Shown: one piece after another, positions 8,309-15,460 of the stretch
Layout of the letters: each line of letters opens with the position of its first letter
How positions within the stretch are numbered: the stretch's first letter is position 1
Origin: UBA4782 sp034429195
Lineage (GTDB): Bacteria > Chloroflexota > Anaerolineae > Anaerolineales > Anaerolineaceae
DNA: 64,000 nt
Direction: 5' to 3'
Assembly (NCBI GenBank): GCA_034429195.1
Contig: DAOUGQ010000021.1
Location: 226,133-290,132, forward strand
Program-made: the position numbers and the translations under genes
Notes under the pieces: model-generated
Seen by the model: only the letters and a program-made list of their open reading frames with translations
Told to the model about the DNA's origin: nothing
Database searches by the model: none

Positions 8309-8747
8309 TCTCTCCTCGCATTTCTGAATATTTTTGTACGCTTTCATTCTGATAAGTGCTTGTATTTTTTATTTTATGCATTGCATCTGCCACTTCCTCA
8401 GGGCTGTATCCCAGGCTGATAATTTTTTTAAATGCCTGAGAAATTAATTCCTCTAAACTCATCTGGCGCAGGTGTTCAACGGTAGCGGTATCCGGTTCTT
8501 CCCAGATGTATGTACCCCGACCACGTTGTGTTGAAATGATACGTTCTTCGTCTAAAATACGATAAGCTCGCGCAACAGTATTGAAGTTCACACGTAGTTC
8601 CGTCGCCAGATTTCGTACAGTAGGGAGTTGGTCTCCTTTCTTCAGTACACCTGTTGCTATCAAGTGTTGTATCTGCTCAACGATCTGCAGATAAATAGGA
8701 ATACTGGAGCGGAAATCTAGTTTCATCTTTTGAAAAGCATTGTTCAC
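8298..8747 (-). CDS. GntR-family transcriptional regulator (YtrA type)
   Basis: Short regulator of 149 residues: a GntR winged-helix domain (residues 12-80, with GDQLPTVRNLATELRVNFNT as the recognition region and RGRGTYIW as the wing), then a short helical C-terminal tail. This is the size of the YtrA subfamily. YtrA-type regulators usually repress their own operon, often encoding ABC transporters; the ABC genes 2 kb downstream fit. The start is GTG at 8747 behind GGAGGAG. Repeated ATACAAT-like boxes lie just upstream. Confidence 0.92.
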   Translation of the reverse strand: MNNAFQKMKLDFRSSIPIYLQIVEQIQHLIATGVLKKGDQLPTVRNLATELRVNFNTVARAYRILDEERIISTQRGRGTYIWEEPDTATVEHLRQMSLEELISQAFKKIISLGYSPEEVADAMHKIKNTSTYQNESVQKYSEMRGENAR

Positions 8748-8773
8748 ATTTGCTCCTCCTATAAAGTATCTTT

Positions 8774-8810
8774 GTACAATTGTATCATTGTATCATTGTT
8801 ATAATTGTAT
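8774..8810 (-). promoter_or_regulatory. Putative promoter/operator of the GntR operon
   Basis: Just upstream of the GntR gene lie a palindrome TACAATTGTA (8775-8784), an exact 8-bp tandem repeat tgtatcat (8781-8788, 8789-8796) and a further ataattgtat. This is the kind of symmetric AT-rich operator YtrA-type repressors use for autoregulation. The -10 and -35 boxes cannot be fixed with confidence. Confidence 0.45.
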
Positions 8811-8917
8811 ACCGTTGCGAGAATTTGTCAAGAGGAAATAGGTTAAGAATCAATAACATGCAAAGTTACTGGGGTGAGAAAGTGCTTCTTTTCTTCTTTG
8901 AATAAAACGAGCGGGTC

Positions 8918-9526
8918 TTATTTGCTACTTGTTTTTCTGTTTAAGAATGTATTGCGAAATATGGATGGTCGTGCGGGGAAAATTCCTGCCTGGGTTTCGC
9001 TTACTTCTTCTACCGAGATAAATGCTTTTGGATTTACTTCATGGATGATAGTCTCTACATGTTTAAGATCCCGGCGGTTGATGATGGTATAGATCAATTT
9101 CACTGCACCTGCTGATCCCTGGGCATCTAATGTGGTTACGCCATAATTATTTTCGTGTAGTTTAAATGCAAGTTCTTCAGCCCCTGATTGCACAATGATG
9201 TGCAGCATCAGTTTACCAATTGCCAACTTGCGTTCGATCTGTAATCCTATGAAAGTGCCAGCTGCAAAACCAGCCGCATATGCCAGGTAAGCGATTAAGT
9301 TATGGATGTTCCGTACCAACTGGCTGACAGCTACGATCCAAATAAAGACTTCTATAAAACCAAGCAATGGTGCTACCAGATACTTGCCGCGGGCAGTAAA
9401 AATAATACGCATGGTACCCAGAGAAACATCCATCACACGCGCAAGAAAAATTGCCAACGGGAAAATTACCCAGGTTACGATGTCGGGCTGGATAGATTGG
9501 ACCAACTGATTGATCAGCTCATCCAT
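8918..9526 (-). CDS. DUF2179 / UPF0316-type membrane protein
   Basis: Protein of 202 residues. Three transmembrane helices (residues 18-95) carry the conserved block ARVMDVSLGTMRIIFTARG, then a soluble DUF2179-like domain contains NNYGVTTLDAQGSAGAVKLI and RDLKHVETIIHEVNPKAFIS. The family function is not established. It is bounded upstream by the terminator at 9552-9591, so it is probably transcribed alone. Confidence 0.85.
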   Translation of the reverse strand: MDELINQLVQSIQPDIVTWVIFPLAIFLARVMDVSLGTMRIIFTARGKYLVAPLLGFIEVFIWIVAVSQLVRNIHNLIAYLAYAAGFAAGTFIGLQIERKLAIGKLMLHIIVQSGAEELAFKLHENNYGVTTLDAQGSAGAVKLIYTIINRRDLKHVETIIHEVNPKAFISVEEVSETQAGIFPARPSIFRNTFLNRKTSSK

Positions 9527-9551
9527 ACGTTTATATTACCTTAATCGAGTA

Positions 9552-9591
9552 GAAAAAGAAAACGCCATCGTAAGTTGGCGTTTTCTTTTTC
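9552..9591 (-). terminator. Strong intrinsic terminator (bidirectional)
   Basis: A perfect 16-bp stem (9552-9567 with 9576-9591) encloses an 8-nt loop. Both arms end in A/T-rich tracts, so it can terminate either way. It begins immediately after the stop codon of the sulfite-oxidase-like gene. Confidence 0.9.
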
Positions 9592-10236
9592 TTATTCACC
9601 TGCAATCCGTTGCTCTTTCCAGATATCTGCTTCATTATGATAGCCGGCTTCTTCCCAAAAACCCAACTTATCCTCTCGCATGAATTCCAGACCACGTAGC
9701 CATTTAGCACCTTTCCAAAAGTAAGGGGTTTTTACCTCGGGTTTTTCAGGAATGGCACCAATCACACCACGCAACGGGTAGCCATGATCAGGGGAAAGTG
9801 GCACTCCATCATAATGAGTTGCCAGCAGGAAATTTTCTGCCAGAACGATTTCTAACGGCAGGTTGGCAGTAAACCCAAACTCTGCATGTTGTAGCACGAA
9901 CTTCGCAGTAGATAGAGGTTTTACCAGACCTAGTTCTATCAATGTGCGTACTGATACCCCTTCCCAAAGGGTGTCGAATTTGCTCCAGCGGGTAACACAA
10001 TGAATGTCCATCGTTATTTTTGTGTGGGGTAGCTGCTGGAATTCTTCCCAGGTCAGGCGTAAAGGCTTTTCTACCTCTCCCCAGACTTTAAAATCCCAGG
10101 CCGCTGGGTCAAAGGAAGGAACGGGACCATAATGTAACACAGGAAAGCGCTGGGTAAAAGATTGACCGGGCGGCATTCGGCCCTCAGCGATATATTTTTG
10201 TTCATCTTGCTTACGTTTCATAACACTGTCGAACAT
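9592..10236 (-). CDS. Sulfite-oxidase-like molybdopterin oxidoreductase
   Basis: Protein of 214 residues with a molybdopterin-binding fold of the sulfite oxidase/YuiH type. The motif MDIHCVTRWSKFD (near residue 76) supplies the Cys expected to coordinate molybdenum, and HGYPLRGVIGAIPEKP with YFWKGAKWLRGLEF are characteristic later blocks. There is no signal peptide, so it is probably cytoplasmic. The electron acceptor and substrate are unknown. ATG at 10236 follows AGAGGTAT. Confidence 0.9.
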   Translation of the reverse strand: MFDSVMKRKQDEQKYIAEGRMPPGQSFTQRFPVLHYGPVPSFDPAAWDFKVWGEVEKPLRLTWEEFQQLPHTKITMDIHCVTRWSKFDTLWEGVSVRTLIELGLVKPLSTAKFVLQHAEFGFTANLPLEIVLAENFLLATHYDGVPLSPDHGYPLRGVIGAIPEKPEVKTPYFWKGAKWLRGLEFMREDKLGFWEEAGYHNEADIWKEQRIAGE

Positions 10237-10308
10237 AGATACCTCTAAAGAGATAAAATTCTATAAATCGTTATATTTAATTAAAATTATAAATGAATTC
10301 TTCATTGC

Positions 10309-11085
10309 TTAATCCTTTTTCGCAACATTGCGTTTTACCTGCCGCAGAAACTCTGGTGTGTTTAACTTGCGCTCCAATATGTAAGTGATGTAATACTGGA
10401 GAATTGTCTCCATTTCAGCCCGTAAAGGTTGTGGAATGATCGCTTTTTTTGCGATAAGGAAGCTGCTTCTCTGCAGATGGCGCATATATCGGAGTACATC
10501 CATTGATACAGGTCTGCAGGCTGTGACCGATAACCCGCACTCAGGACAAAGCACTCCTCCCAGTTCTGCCGAAAAGAATTGGTCCTGTGCTTTGATAACT
10601 TCGTTGCATTGCACACAGTGAAATAATTCTGGTCTGAAGCCAAATTGCTCTAACATCTGGATCTCACCATACCTGACCGCCAGATATGGATCTGGTTCTT
10701 CTGCAATTCGCTGCAGGGTGTCAGCAAGAAGAGCGAATAAGGCATAATTCTGACTTTCTTCAACAGCAAACCGGTCTACCAGCTCGATGATATAAGCTGC
10801 GTAACCTGTGCGTAAAAGGTCATCGGTCAAAGATGGATAAAACGCTATTGTTTCAGCCTGAGTAACCAGCCAAAAATCACGACCTGCTGCCAGTTGCAGT
10901 GTACTGCGGGTGAAAGGCTCCAGATGCCCTGCTTTACGCGAATGAATGCGCCGAATGCCTTTTGCAATGGCACGAAGCTTTCCTTTTTCGAGGGTGTATA
11001 GCACGAGCAAGCGATCAGCTTCGCCCCAATCGCTGTGGCGCAAGACGATAGCCTCCACTCGTTGTGAACGTTCACTTCGCGGCAA
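10309..11085 (-). CDS. recO: DNA repair protein RecO
   Basis: Protein of 258 residues that helps load RecA at gaps in the RecFOR pathway. The N-terminal OB fold begins QRVEAIVLRHSDWGEADRLL and includes the typical LEKGKLRAIAKGIRR. A Cys-type zinc motif (CVQCN then CPECG) lies near residues 156-182. The start is TTG at 11085 with a good AAGGAG six bases upstream. It follows cdd in the same direction with a 34-bp gap. Confidence 0.92.
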   Translation of the reverse strand: MPRSERSQRVEAIVLRHSDWGEADRLLVLYTLEKGKLRAIAKGIRRIHSRKAGHLEPFTRSTLQLAAGRDFWLVTQAETIAFYPSLTDDLLRTGYAAYIIELVDRFAVEESQNYALFALLADTLQRIAEEPDPYLAVRYGEIQMLEQFGFRPELFHCVQCNEVIKAQDQFFSAELGGVLCPECGLSVTACRPVSMDVLRYMRHLQRSSFLIAKKAIIPQPLRAEMETILQYYITYILERKLNTPEFLRQVKRNVAKKD

Positions 11086-11119
11086 GGCTGTCTCCTTTTC
11101 TTTATTTCAAAAATAGCGA

Positions 11120-11533
11120 TTATGATTGGTCGGGAAGATCTGCACCTGTGAATGCACCAGGAAGCAGATCAGAGACGGTGAGCTCGCGGGTGATGGTTCC
11201 TTTTTCATTGGCAATCCACACCAGCATATCCAGACCGAATTCTGCCATTACCTGGCGGCAGGCTCCGCAGGGCATCCCAGCGTTATCTGTTACCACTGTC
11301 AGCGCTATAAAGTGACGTTCACCTTCTGAAGCAGCTTTGAACATGGCAACTCTTTCAGCGCAAATACTGCTGGGGTAAGCTGCGTTCTCGATATTTGTGC
11401 CGTCGTAAATTTTGCCAGATTCGGTCAAAACAGCCGCACCTACGGCATACTTTGAGTAAGGCGCATACGCCCAGCGTCTGGCTTGAATGGCTGCCTGCAC
11501 CAACTTTTGTTTGGTCTGCTCGTCAATCTTCAT
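11120..11533 (-). CDS. cdd: Cytidine deaminase
   Basis: Small homotetrameric-type enzyme of 137 residues, deaminating cytidine and deoxycytidine to the uridine forms. Zinc-site motifs SICAERVAMFKA and PCGACRQVMAEF are intact, and NIENAAYPS is the substrate loop. Start 11533 is preferred over an in-frame GTG at 11545 because GTGAGG lies just before it. It overlaps the stop of the CNNM-family gene by 11 bp. Confidence 0.94.
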   Translation of the reverse strand: MKIDEQTKQKLVQAAIQARRWAYAPYSKYAVGAAVLTESGKIYDGTNIENAAYPSSICAERVAMFKAASEGERHFIALTVVTDNAGMPCGACRQVMAEFGLDMLVWIANEKGTITRELTVSDLLPGAFTGADLPDQS

Positions 11534-12803
11534 GATTATCCTCACTTTCAGGCTTTACCGGTTCTTTTATTGCATGCACCTTGCGAATTCGTCTACCACT
11601 GATTTGCTCAACGGTTAATTGCCAACCATCCACTATCACCTGCTCGCCGCCAGTGGGAACGCGCCCAATTTCTCCATATAGCCACCCCCCCAGAGTATCA
11701 GCAACTTCTTTAGTCAGGTGAGTGCCTGTGATATCGTTAAAATCATCCAGGTCGATGCGCGCCTGAAAAATGTATTCGTGATCGTTTACTTTTTGATAGG
11801 GGAGTTCTTCACCCTGGTCATATTCATCCCGTATCTCACCCACGATCTCTTCTACGATGTCTTCCAGGGTGACCAGCCCTGCCATACCTCCATATTCATC
11901 AATGACAATCGCCATGTGAACCCGGCGTGAAAGCATTTCACTAAGAAGCTCGTCAGCTTTCTTTGCTTCAGGGATGAAGTATGCTGGACGAACAAGATTC
12001 CGGATCGTACCCGGTCGCCTGGCAGGGTCAGAAGTCACTGCTCCCAGCAGGTCTTTAGCATATAACAATCCAATGATGTTATCGATCACTTCGTTATAAA
12101 CGGGCATGCGCGAGTGCCCAGATTCACGTACCACCCGGATGGCTTCTTCCAGGGGGGTATTGGCATCCAGAGCAGCTACATCAATTCGTGGCACCATGAT
12201 CTCACGACTGAGAGTATCTCCCAATTGAAAGATGGAATAGATCATCTTACGCTCATCCTGTTCAAGGCTGCCTTCAGCCTGCCCGGTTTCTACCCAATTG
12301 CGCAGTTCGTCATCGGTCACAGAACCAAGCGAACGCTGTAAAGCTTCGGGTTTGCCAAGAGCAACCATAAGTAAAGCGGATATGGGACGGATCAGGAAAT
12401 CAACAAGTTTACCTATGCCTGTCAGGTTGATTGCCCATGATTCAACATTTCGCAATACCCTGCCTTCAAGACTAAATTCTATGATCTGAAGGATGATAAC
12501 TGCCACCAGTAATAACAGGAGAGGTATCCAAAGCTTGTTCGATGCCAAAAATAGCTGCATGAATAGTAAAGCAATGCTGCCTGCCAGTAAAAAATGGCAA
12601 AAAACTACGAATATCCGCAATGTTGCGGTAAGATGAGGTCTTTCAAGAAATTTCAGTGTGCGATCAACTGCTTCGGGGTTTTTCTCGCGTAAATTCCCCA
12701 GATGAGGGATACGAGCATAAATGAAACTTGCCCGCAGCGCCACAAAGAACAGGTCTAGCACGAAAAAAATGGCGACTAATATTCCTAAGGTTTGAACGTT
12801 CAT
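11523..12803 (-). CDS. CNNM/HlyC-CorC family membrane protein with CBS pair
   Basis: Protein of 426 residues: an N-terminal CNNM (DUF21) membrane domain (to about residue 180), two CBS domains (about 200-330; IMVPRIDVAALDANTPLEEA, RVHMAIVIDEYGGMAGLVTLED) and a C-terminal CorC/HlyC domain (YIFQARIDLDDFND to the end). Family members are linked to Mg2+ or Co2+ efflux; the hemolysin name is historical. ATG at 12803 has Shine-Dalgarno AAGGAA. Confidence 0.92.
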   Translation of the reverse strand: MNVQTLGILVAIFFVLDLFFVALRASFIYARIPHLGNLREKNPEAVDRTLKFLERPHLTATLRIFVVFCHFLLAGSIALLFMQLFLASNKLWIPLLLLLVAVIILQIIEFSLEGRVLRNVESWAINLTGIGKLVDFLIRPISALLMVALGKPEALQRSLGSVTDDELRNWVETGQAEGSLEQDERKMIYSIFQLGDTLSREIMVPRIDVAALDANTPLEEAIRVVRESGHSRMPVYNEVIDNIIGLLYAKDLLGAVTSDPARRPGTIRNLVRPAYFIPEAKKADELLSEMLSRRVHMAIVIDEYGGMAGLVTLEDIVEEIVGEIRDEYDQGEELPYQKVNDHEYIFQARIDLDDFNDITGTHLTKEVADTLGGWLYGEIGRVPTGGEQVIVDGWQLTVEQISGRRIRKVHAIKEPVKPESEDNHED

Positions 12804-12850
12804 GTTTTCCTTGAATAAGGAATTATATTCCTTTCATTAATAAAGGGGAT

Positions 12851-13888
12851 TCATTCTATATCTAAATTATTATGATCATCATCCATCATAGCAAATTGGA
12901 TTGTCTGGTTGGCTTTCACCGTTGTATTGCGAATTGCAACTTCCGGTCCAAGGGTGCAATTGTTTTCAATAACAGTGTTCCATAGATATACGGATGGTCC
13001 AATCTTGCAACCAGTGCTAATGTGGGTATTTCCATAAAGATGGGTATTGGGATAAATGATCGTCTCGGGATCGAGGATTACATCCTGATCAATATAGGTG
13101 GTTTCCGGGTCGATCATTGTGACCCCAGACAGCATCCAGCGCTGGTTGATGCGCCGGCGCATAATGGCTTCCGCTTCAGCCAGATGCACCCGCGTGTTGA
13201 TGCCAATGGCTTCTTGCGGATCATCCAACACCACGCATTCTACCCGTTGATTTTCACGAACTGCCAGCTCCACGGTATCAGTCAGGTAATATTCACCTTT
13301 CGGAGAAACCTTGATCCGATCCAGCGCATTCCATAACCATTCAGAGCGAAAGCAGTACGCACCTACATTCAGCTCATGAATTTTTCGAATCTCAGCATCT
13401 GCTTGGGCTTCTTCTACGATCGCCTGCACTGAGCCATTGGAATTTCTCACCACTCGCCCAAATCCATGTGGGTCATCCATGAAAACAGAAAGCATTGTCA
13501 TCACACCCGGATTATTGCATTGGGTATTCACCAGGCGTTGCATGGTTTCTTTGGTAAAAAGGGGCATATCCGCATAAAAAACCAGGATCAGTCCTTGAAA
13601 ATCTGCGAGAACTTCTTTGGCAGCTTGTACGGCATGTGCAGTACCAAGCTGGGGATGTTGGATTGCCAAGCGGGCACGATCTCCTACCGCCATACGAACC
13701 TGATCTGCACCATGACCGATCACCACTACGGGTTTTTCTGTAATAATAGATTGAGTGTTTTCAATTGCGTGAATTACAAGGGGTTTTCCTGCCACCTGAT
13801 GAAGTACTTTTGGCAGGCTTGATTTCATCCGGGTTCCCTGCCCGGCAGCTAAAATGATCGCTGTTATACTTCGTAGGTCATCATCCAT
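12851..13888 (-). CDS. GlmU-like sugar-nucleotide uridylyltransferase, short form
   Basis: Protein of 345 residues. The nucleotidyltransferase domain has AIILAAGQGTRMKSSLPKVL, QLGTAHAVQAA, the metal motif YADMPLF and GEYYLTDTVELA, all as in GlmU. A short left-handed beta-helix (about residues 250-330) follows, but the acetyltransferase part seen in full GlmU (about 450 residues) is missing. It probably makes UDP-GlcNAc from GlcNAc-1-P, with acetylation done elsewhere; a related sugar-1-phosphate substrate cannot be excluded. It starts seven bases after the tRNA-Gln terminator stem region. Confidence 0.82.
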   Translation of the reverse strand: MDDDLRSITAIILAAGQGTRMKSSLPKVLHQVAGKPLVIHAIENTQSIITEKPVVVIGHGADQVRMAVGDRARLAIQHPQLGTAHAVQAAKEVLADFQGLILVFYADMPLFTKETMQRLVNTQCNNPGVMTMLSVFMDDPHGFGRVVRNSNGSVQAIVEEAQADAEIRKIHELNVGAYCFRSEWLWNALDRIKVSPKGEYYLTDTVELAVRENQRVECVVLDDPQEAIGINTRVHLAEAEAIMRRRINQRWMLSGVTMIDPETTYIDQDVILDPETIIYPNTHLYGNTHISTGCKIGPSVYLWNTVIENNCTLGPEVAIRNTTVKANQTIQFAMMDDDHNNLDIE

Positions 13889-13894
13889 GAGTTT

Positions 13895-13945
13895 TGAAAA
13901 AGCCGCACACTTTTCAGGGGTATTCTACCTGTAAAGAGGTGCGGC
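13895..13945 (-). terminator. Intrinsic terminator downstream of tRNA-Gln
   Basis: Stem GCCGCAC/GTGCGGC (13902-13908 with 13939-13945) with an inner CAGG/CCTG helix, followed on the minus strand by TTTTTC. It separates tRNA-Gln from the GlmU-like gene. Confidence 0.65.
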
Positions 13946-13969
13946 ACACCGTAACTAGCATCTTTAAGG

Positions 13970-14040
13970 CTGGGGCGCCTGGATTCGAACCAAGATCCAC
14001 AGATCCAAAGTCTGGTGTGCTGCCATTGCACTACGCCCCA
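13970..14040 (-). tRNA. tRNA-Gln (anticodon TTG)
   Basis: 71-nt cloverleaf. A 7-bp acceptor stem pairs TGGGGCG (5' end at 14040) with CGCCCCA (13971-13977), the T-arm contains GGTTCGAATCC, and the anticodon loop CTTTGGA gives anticodon TTG. The discriminator base is G and CCA is not encoded. A possible -10 box lies about 15 bp upstream but is weak. Confidence 0.95.
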
Positions 14041-14103
14041 ACGAAAGGTCATTTTAACATAAGATGAGGAAAACGAACAGATGGATCAGGTGAAAACAGC
14101 CTT

Positions 14104-15204
14104 TCACGACTGCTCATTTTCATCAGATGAAATTTCTTTTCCCTCTCCAACTGGTGCAATGCCCAGTTGTTTTGCCTGTTCATAATTGAGAATATCTGGA
14201 TTCATCGCTTCGAATTTACCGCTGGCTACCTGGTTGTTCCAGAATTCCTCTGCAGTCTGGCGATTCATGTTTTTTGCAGCCTGGTTCAACTTTTGTGTGA
14301 AGATATCTTCTTCTTTTTCCTCCATCTCTACCCTGGGCAGGTCTAGGGAAATCTTTTCCAGCTTTTCCATGTCTGTTTCGACAGCAGAGATAAATTCTGG
14401 GGAAACTGTTATCTGGATGCCCATTTCGGACAAAATGGCAGCAACGTCTTGCTGAGCTTTCAGCATCTCGGCATGTGCCAAAACAGAATGGGAAGCAACT
14501 GTTCCACCTGGGATGATCGCTGCCAGTACAAAATCGCCTACCGGTGCAAACAGCAGGTCATTCGTATCTCCTGACATGACGCAGGAAAACCCTTTTGGCT
14601 GTTCAGTGAGCATGTGAGCCAGGCGGCTGTTGGCATTCATGGCAGACATCAGTGAAGGGATCATCTTCTCCAATATCTGCCCTGCATCTACGCCCGTCTG
14701 GGCAATCAGCCTGCCGCGATCATCTAACAGGTAAACCCCGTTTCCATTCAGCGTTTTTTGCAGATGTGCCAGACAGTCGGAGAGATTTTCTCCGGTTTCG
14801 ATGGTTTCTTCTTCCAGTTCCCAGACAGGCTGGATACCCAGGACACGAGCTACAGCTTCCAGAAATTGCGGAATCTGCATTGGCTTGTGGAAGTATGCAT
14901 CTGCATGCAGCTCTTCAATCTGCATGTCTATCTTTTTATTGGTAAGTGATGAAATAAAGATCACTTTCACCTGCGGAAACCTGCTGCGGATCCTTCTCAC
15001 AAGGTCAATGCCCGAAATCCCTGGCAGCCGTACTTCGGTAACGAGAAGGTCAACTGCCTGCCGTGTTACTTCAAGAAGAGCTTCTTCTGCGGTTGCCATT
15101 ACACGGATGTCGAGAGTCTTATCCATGGTGATCAGGGTTGCTTGAAGAAAGCGACCCAATTCCAACACGTCGTCAACGATCAATATGCGATGCATACTCA
15201 TCAT
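14104..15204 (-). CDS. REC-domain protein with Glu at phosphoacceptor site and roadblock-like domain
   Basis: Protein of 366 residues. Residues 5-125 form a receiver domain: acidic pair D11/D12, switch residue in VIFISS, and Lys in YFHKPM. The phosphoacceptor Asp is replaced by Glu57 (LLVTEVRLPG), so it may be permanently active-like. Residues about 145-260 resemble a roadblock/LC7 or GAF-like regulatory fold (GVYLLDDRGRLIAQTG). A Glu/Lys-rich helical tail follows, with no DNA-binding or enzymatic output. Function unknown. Starts at 15204, 15201 or 15195 are all possible. Confidence 0.7.
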   Translation of the reverse strand: MMSMHRILIVDDVLELGRFLQATLITMDKTLDIRVMATAEEALLEVTRQAVDLLVTEVRLPGISGIDLVRRIRSRFPQVKVIFISSLTNKKIDMQIEELHADAYFHKPMQIPQFLEAVARVLGIQPVWELEEETIETGENLSDCLAHLQKTLNGNGVYLLDDRGRLIAQTGVDAGQILEKMIPSLMSAMNANSRLAHMLTEQPKGFSCVMSGDTNDLLFAPVGDFVLAAIIPGGTVASHSVLAHAEMLKAQQDVAAILSEMGIQITVSPEFISAVETDMEKLEKISLDLPRVEMEEKEEDIFTQKLNQAAKNMNRQTAEEFWNNQVASGKFEAMNPDILNYEQAKQLGIAPVGEGKEISSDENEQS

Positions 15205-15393
15205 TTTACACTAAATGGAAAGACACAGTTTCATGTTTTTATCTGGAGAAATGATTAATGTCCATCCCCCAAACCTCCTTCCACTGAAGGGAGGGGGCTA
15301 AAAATTATTTCTCTGCCCCGTTGTAGAGATAGTGATAATAGTTCTTGCATTAAAAAAAGAAATTTTGTAAACACTGCTTAATAGAACTAAGGC

Positions 15394-15436
15394 AAAAAAA
15401 TTCACCCCAGGCAGAGAGCTTCTACCCTGGGGTGAA
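15394..15436 (-). terminator. Intrinsic terminator after substrate-binding lipoprotein gene
   Basis: Perfect 11-bp stem (15401-15411 with 15426-15436) and a 14-nt loop, followed on the minus strand by seven T (15394-15400). It lies 25 bp after the stop codon. The rest of 15205-15393 holds only an imperfect GA-rich hairpin near 15274-15297 and no gene. Confidence 0.9.
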
Positions 15437-15460
15437 AAAATTGATTCGAATATCTACGGA

